In this document: positions 24,734 through 25,000 of the stretch, one piece after another | How the letters are laid out: each line of letters begins with the position of its first letter | How positions within the stretch are numbered: the stretch's first letter is position 1 | From: Blastocystis sp. Blastoise | Lineage: Eukaryota > Sar > Bigyra > Opalinata > Blastocystidae | Assembly (NCBI GenBank): GCA_039096225.1 | Contig: JBBPEB010000013.1 | Location: 1 to 25,000 of the forward strand | Length of the DNA stretch: 25,000 nt | Direction of reading: 5' to 3' | Made by a program: the position numbers and the translations under genes | Notes under the pieces: generated by a model | What the model was told of the DNA's origin: nothing | Seen by the model: the letters and a program-made list of their open reading frames with translations, nothing else | The model's database searches: none

Positions 24734-24976
24734 ATTTATATCGTTTATACTATCTTTAGAAGAATCACGAATAGTATTACCTTTAACAGAAGAATTATTC
24801 TTATTATTTGATATATCTTTTGAATTATTTATAGTTTTATCTTGAGAAGAAAATAAAGATGAAGAAGATGAAGAATTAGAAACATTTGATTCTTTACGAT
24901 GTTTATTTGAATGTATATTATTATTATTTATAGAAATAGAATTATCTTTAAGAGAGAGATTCGATTCATCTGTTTC
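24734..24976 (-). other. In-frame coding-like sequence upstream of the midasin-like ORF, ended by one TAG
   Basis: In the frame of the large ORF there are 81 open codons (24976 down to 24734), rich in Ser, Asn and Lys, for example KHRKESNVSNSSSSSSLFSS and DSSKDSINDIN. A single TAG at 24731-24733 separates them from the ATG at 24730. A TAA lies at 24977-24979; just beyond it a different frame reads NKDNNNKKQMNRIS, which resembles the same kind of linker. This looks like continuation of the N-terminal linker broken by one stop and possibly one frame shift. It could also be the 3' end of a separate upstream gene or a transcribed leader. Confidence 0.4.
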
Positions 24977-25000
24977 TTATTATTATTATCTTTATTTATA

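Overview
The window is very AT-rich nuclear DNA from a microbial eukaryote. The evidence is spliceosomal introns in most of the left gene, long asparagine tracts written as AAT codons, and TA, TATAA and AAT microsatellites throughout. Standard stop codons fit every reading frame I followed. I cannot name the organism from sequence alone. An AT-rich protist or an early-diverging fungus would fit, and the Tnp2-type transposase is common in fungi but not confined to them.

Layout. (1) 8-9765, minus strand: the C-terminal half or more of a VPS13-family lipid-transfer protein. It is cut into 30 exons by 29 short introns, most built from TA tracts. By reading each exon and checking phase I get about 2,127 codons with no in-frame stop. 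The 3' end runs off the left edge; the 5' end is lost at 9766. (2) 9766-12485: no gene recognised. It holds a less AT-rich block (about 10480-12130) and an AT-satellite (12163-12478). (3) 12486-15039, plus strand: an almost intact Tnp2/CACTA-like (possibly Plavaka-type) transposase, with one 62-bp intron that is nothing but a TA repeat. (4) 15040-16525: nothing recognised. (5) 16526-17135, minus strand: a small cysteine-rich coding segment with no start and a frame break, probably a gene relic. (6) 17153-24730, minus strand: an intronless 2,525-codon reading frame that I read as a highly diverged midasin (MDN1/Rea1)-like protein. It has a degenerate AAA+ module near the N-terminus and a von Willebrand A domain with a broken MIDAS motif at the C-terminus. 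(7) 24734-24976, minus strand: further coding-like sequence in the same frame, separated from the large ORF by one TAG.

The genes are not an operon and have unrelated jobs: VPS13 moves lipid between membranes, midasin remodels pre-60S ribosomes, and Tnp2 mobilises DNA. The most interesting features are the TA-repeat introns, the contrast between a 30-exon gene and an intronless 7.6-kb neighbour, the inactivated active sites of the midasin-like protein, and the 5' loss of VPS13 beside a transposon.
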